6,937 bases of DNA from Pseudomonadota bacterium (lineage in GTDB: Bacteria > Pseudomonadota > Alphaproteobacteria > Rhizobiales > Xanthobacteraceae): assembly GCA_023405565.1 (NCBI GenBank), contig JAEXXW010000023.1, forward strand, positions 1 to 6,937, read 5' to 3'. Position 1 is the first letter of the stretch. Each line of letters starts with the position of its first letter. This document shows, piece after piece, positions 5,276-6,937 of this stretch. The translations under genes were made by a program, and so were the position numbers. The notes under the pieces were generated by a model. The model was not told the origin of the DNA, made no database searches, and saw nothing but the letters and a program-made list of their open reading frames with translations.

Positions 5276-6290
5276 TCAAAAAAACCGATCAAACGGTGCC
5301 TCTCCATCTGAAAAATAATCCCGAAATTCGGACGCGCTTCGCTGGAAGGCGAAGCTTGGGGCCGATTGCCATGAAGACGGCGCGTTGCGTGATCTGCTGA
5401 TCGACGCAGAGGTGGGTGAGCATGTGTTCACGCCAGAGCTGCTCGACGGCCTCAGTGCGGAGGACCGTGCTGTCCGGGCTTTCGAAAAGACTGCAGGAGC
5501 GCGAGACTTCATCATAACGAGGACGAAGCCGGGCAGTGGGGCCTGTCATGTCTTCGGAGTATTTGACTTCGATGAAGATAACCCCGGATTTTCCGTTGGT
5601 GGATGTAACATGAACGGCAGGTCAAACGCCGCGCCGTCATTGAGGAAACGTTCGTCGCGACGGCCGGGTGAATGTTCGAATGTAATGAGATGAACGCGGT
5701 CGACGAAGTCTGGGAGGAGTTGGCGGAACATGGATGAGGCGAGGTCAAGGTCCAATGCCATCGGTCATCAACTGCATGGAGGAGAGTGCATTTCCGATTA
5801 AGCGATTTTCGTCGTATGCGGCGCCTTTTTTACGAAGGAGGAGTTCCTGACGGACGAGGAAATGAATGGAAGGGTCGAGGAAATTGAGACCGGCGCGTGC
5901 GGCTTCATCGGTGAGAAGAGAGGAGAAGAGGAGGTGGAGTTGCGCTCATTCGACCGTTCTCCATCCCGGGATGAAGCAGGCTCCTGACCGCCGCCGATTA
6001 CGACCGCCTCTTGGTCAATGCGCGGACGGGTGGAGTTGCGAGCGGGAATGCCGTTCTTTTTCAGCCAGGGGCTTTGCAGAAGGCGTGCGGTGCGACGAAA
6101 GCGAGTGTCGACCGCGCAATAGGCGTCATGGCGCTTTAGCGTTTCTTCCGGAATGAAGGGAAGACGGGTCGGTGCGGTAAAGGTTGCGAGTTGCTCTTCA
6201 GTTGAAGTGGCAGCGCTCAGTGAGCTGCGGCGCGATGATGCGGTCGGCAAGGGAAGTCTCCTGCGATTGATGCAGGAGAGATTCTGCAAT
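5276..6290 (-). pseudogene. Frameshifted pseudogene of PGN_0703-type PD-(D/E)XK nuclease
   Basis: Pieces of one protein appear in order but in different minus-strand frames. About 6170-6020 gives FIPEETLKRHDAYCAVDTRF and then RTARLLQSPWLKKNGIPA. About 5940-5757 gives AARAGLNFLDPSIHFLVRQE and then GNALSSMQL. About 5757-5592 gives LDLDLASSMFRQLLPDFVDR and then FEHSPGRRDERFLNDGAAFD. About 5590-5330 gives FIEVKYSEDMTGPTARLRPR and then EQLWREHML. The order and IEVKY motif match what I remember of the PGN_0703-family putative restriction endonucleases, where Asp (in AFD) and Glu/Lys of EVK form the PD-(D/E)XK site. At least three frame changes, including a one-base loss near 5592 just before the EVK motif, plus a ragged C-terminus near 5276, show it is dead. 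The N-terminus is not clear, so the right boundary is approximate. Confidence 0.7.
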
Positions 6291-6497
6291 TGTTAGCATC
6301 AGTCCATATTGAAACGATGTTAGAGGTGACGTTAGCCTCCTGAGGCTGTGTGTGCTGTTGCCGCTTAAGAGATTGCCTGCCATCGTTGGGTGACGGTGTG
6401 CTCCGCTGAAGAAGCTTGGGGTCACTTGCCATCGGGGCATCTTGTTTTGTGCGAGCGACGCGCACGGCCCACGTCGTCTTTATGACTGTATCAATAG
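6291..6497. other. Intergenic stretch without recognised gene
   Basis: Open frames on the minus strand here show no family I recognise and are probably fortuitous, or a decayed N-terminus of the nuclease pseudogene. The only structure I see is a short inverted repeat, TGACT-GTATCAAT-AGTCA (6482-6499), overlapping the stop codon of the MarR gene. Confidence 0.4.
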
Positions 6498-6937
6498 TCA
6501 GGGGGGCGCTGACTTTGTGTGTTTAGGGGGGCGTCGGCGCTTAGCCGTTGGCTCGTGCGGATTGAAGGCTTTGCGCCAACGCGGCGAATCCAATTCGTGC
6601 AGGGCCCGTTCGCAATTGGCGTACAGCTGCTCCACCGTCTTCGAGAAGTGCTGTGCTTCAGTGGGGGAAAGGAAGCCGAATATGATATCGTTCGCAGTTC
6701 GTCGATAAGGCGCAAGCTGATGGATCAGGTCCCTGCCATGGGGGCTCAGCGTCAGCAGAGAGCTGCGGGCATCGGCTTCGTTCGGTTGGCGGTTGATGAT
6801 GCCTTGCTTAATAAGTTTGCCGACTTCGGCGGTAACGAATGGGCTGGACACGTGGATCGCCTGTGCGATCTGCCCGATTGTGGCGCTGCCGGCTTCGCCA
6901 ATCGATACCATCATGCTGTACTGAGGCGCTGTTACGC
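6498..6937 (-). CDS. MarR-family transcriptional regulator (N-terminus beyond window)
   Basis: About 145 residues are visible and the reading frame is open through the right edge: VTAPQYS precedes the internal MMVSIGEAG, which is the usual helix entering the winged helix of MarR proteins, so the true start lies outside. The winged helix-turn-helix follows (ATIGQIAQAIHVSSPFVTAE, then the wing around RQPNEADARSSLLTLSPHG), then the dimerisation helix with LHEL. MarR proteins are dimeric regulators, often repressors, of stress, drug or aromatic-compound genes; the target here is unknown. The C-terminal tail of about 27 residues is very basic and proline-rich (AKRRRPPKHTKSAPP) and longer than usual. 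The gene is convergent with the channel operon and tandem with the nuclease pseudogene; nothing links it clearly to the AraC regulon. Confidence 0.87.
   Translation of the reverse strand, partial: VTAPQYSMMVSIGEAGSATIGQIAQAIHVSSPFVTAEVGKLIKQGIINRQPNEADARSSLLTLSPHGRDLIHQLAPYRRTANDIIFGFLSPTEAQHFSKTVEQLYANCERALHELDSPRWRKAFNPHEPTAKRRRPPKHTKSAPP

Noticed and set aside
6482..6499. TGACT/AGTCA inverted repeat as MarR operator
   Set aside because: It is at the 3' end of the MarR gene and the arms are only 5 bases; MarR sites normally lie at the promoter, which is outside the window.

Overview
The window reads as a chromosomal accessory stretch of an alphaproteobacterium, most likely of the Rhizobiales/Hyphomicrobiales. 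The grounds are moderately high GC, the style of the secreted proteins and the protein families present. This placement is inferred from family memory, not from a marker gene.

Layout. At the left edge, on the minus strand, is the 5' part of a gene for a small secreted protein (1-193), preceded by a short AraC-type gene that has only the DNA-binding domain (285-665). A 278-base divergent region separates it from a full-length AraC/OruR-type regulator on the plus strand (944-1948). Downstream on the plus strand come a small secreted Ig-like protein (2208-2570), a secreted serine alpha/beta hydrolase (2815-3471), a DUF900-type alpha/beta hydrolase lipoprotein (3599-4720) and, 14 bases later, a membrane protein resembling a potassium channel with a degenerate selectivity filter (4735-5214). 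The right third holds, on the minus strand, a frameshifted pseudogene of a PGN_0703-type PD-(D/E)XK nuclease (about 5276-6290) and a MarR-family regulator that runs off the right edge (6498-6937).

The most interesting signal is not a gene. A motif close to GATTGGCGCGAAATGGCA, two TGGC cores one helical turn apart, lies upstream of almost every exported-protein gene here. There are two copies before the 1-193 gene and perfect copies at 2005-2022 and 2676-2693. Weaker versions precede the DUF900 lipoprotein (3515-3534) and the short AraC gene (752-769). In most cases a second, poorer half-site and an AT-rich -10-like element follow. This is the layout expected for AraC-family activators, so I infer a local regulon: one or both AraC proteins switch on a set of exported hydrolases and secreted proteins, with the short AraC protein as a possible competitor.

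The two perfect copies on the plus strand are part of a duplication of about 80 bases. After the first copy there is also a decayed copy of the hydrolase signal-peptide coding start, stopped by an in-frame TGA. The Ig-like gene thus sits behind a promoter block apparently copied from, or shared with, the hydrolase gene. No RNA gene, CRISPR array or complete mobile element is visible.
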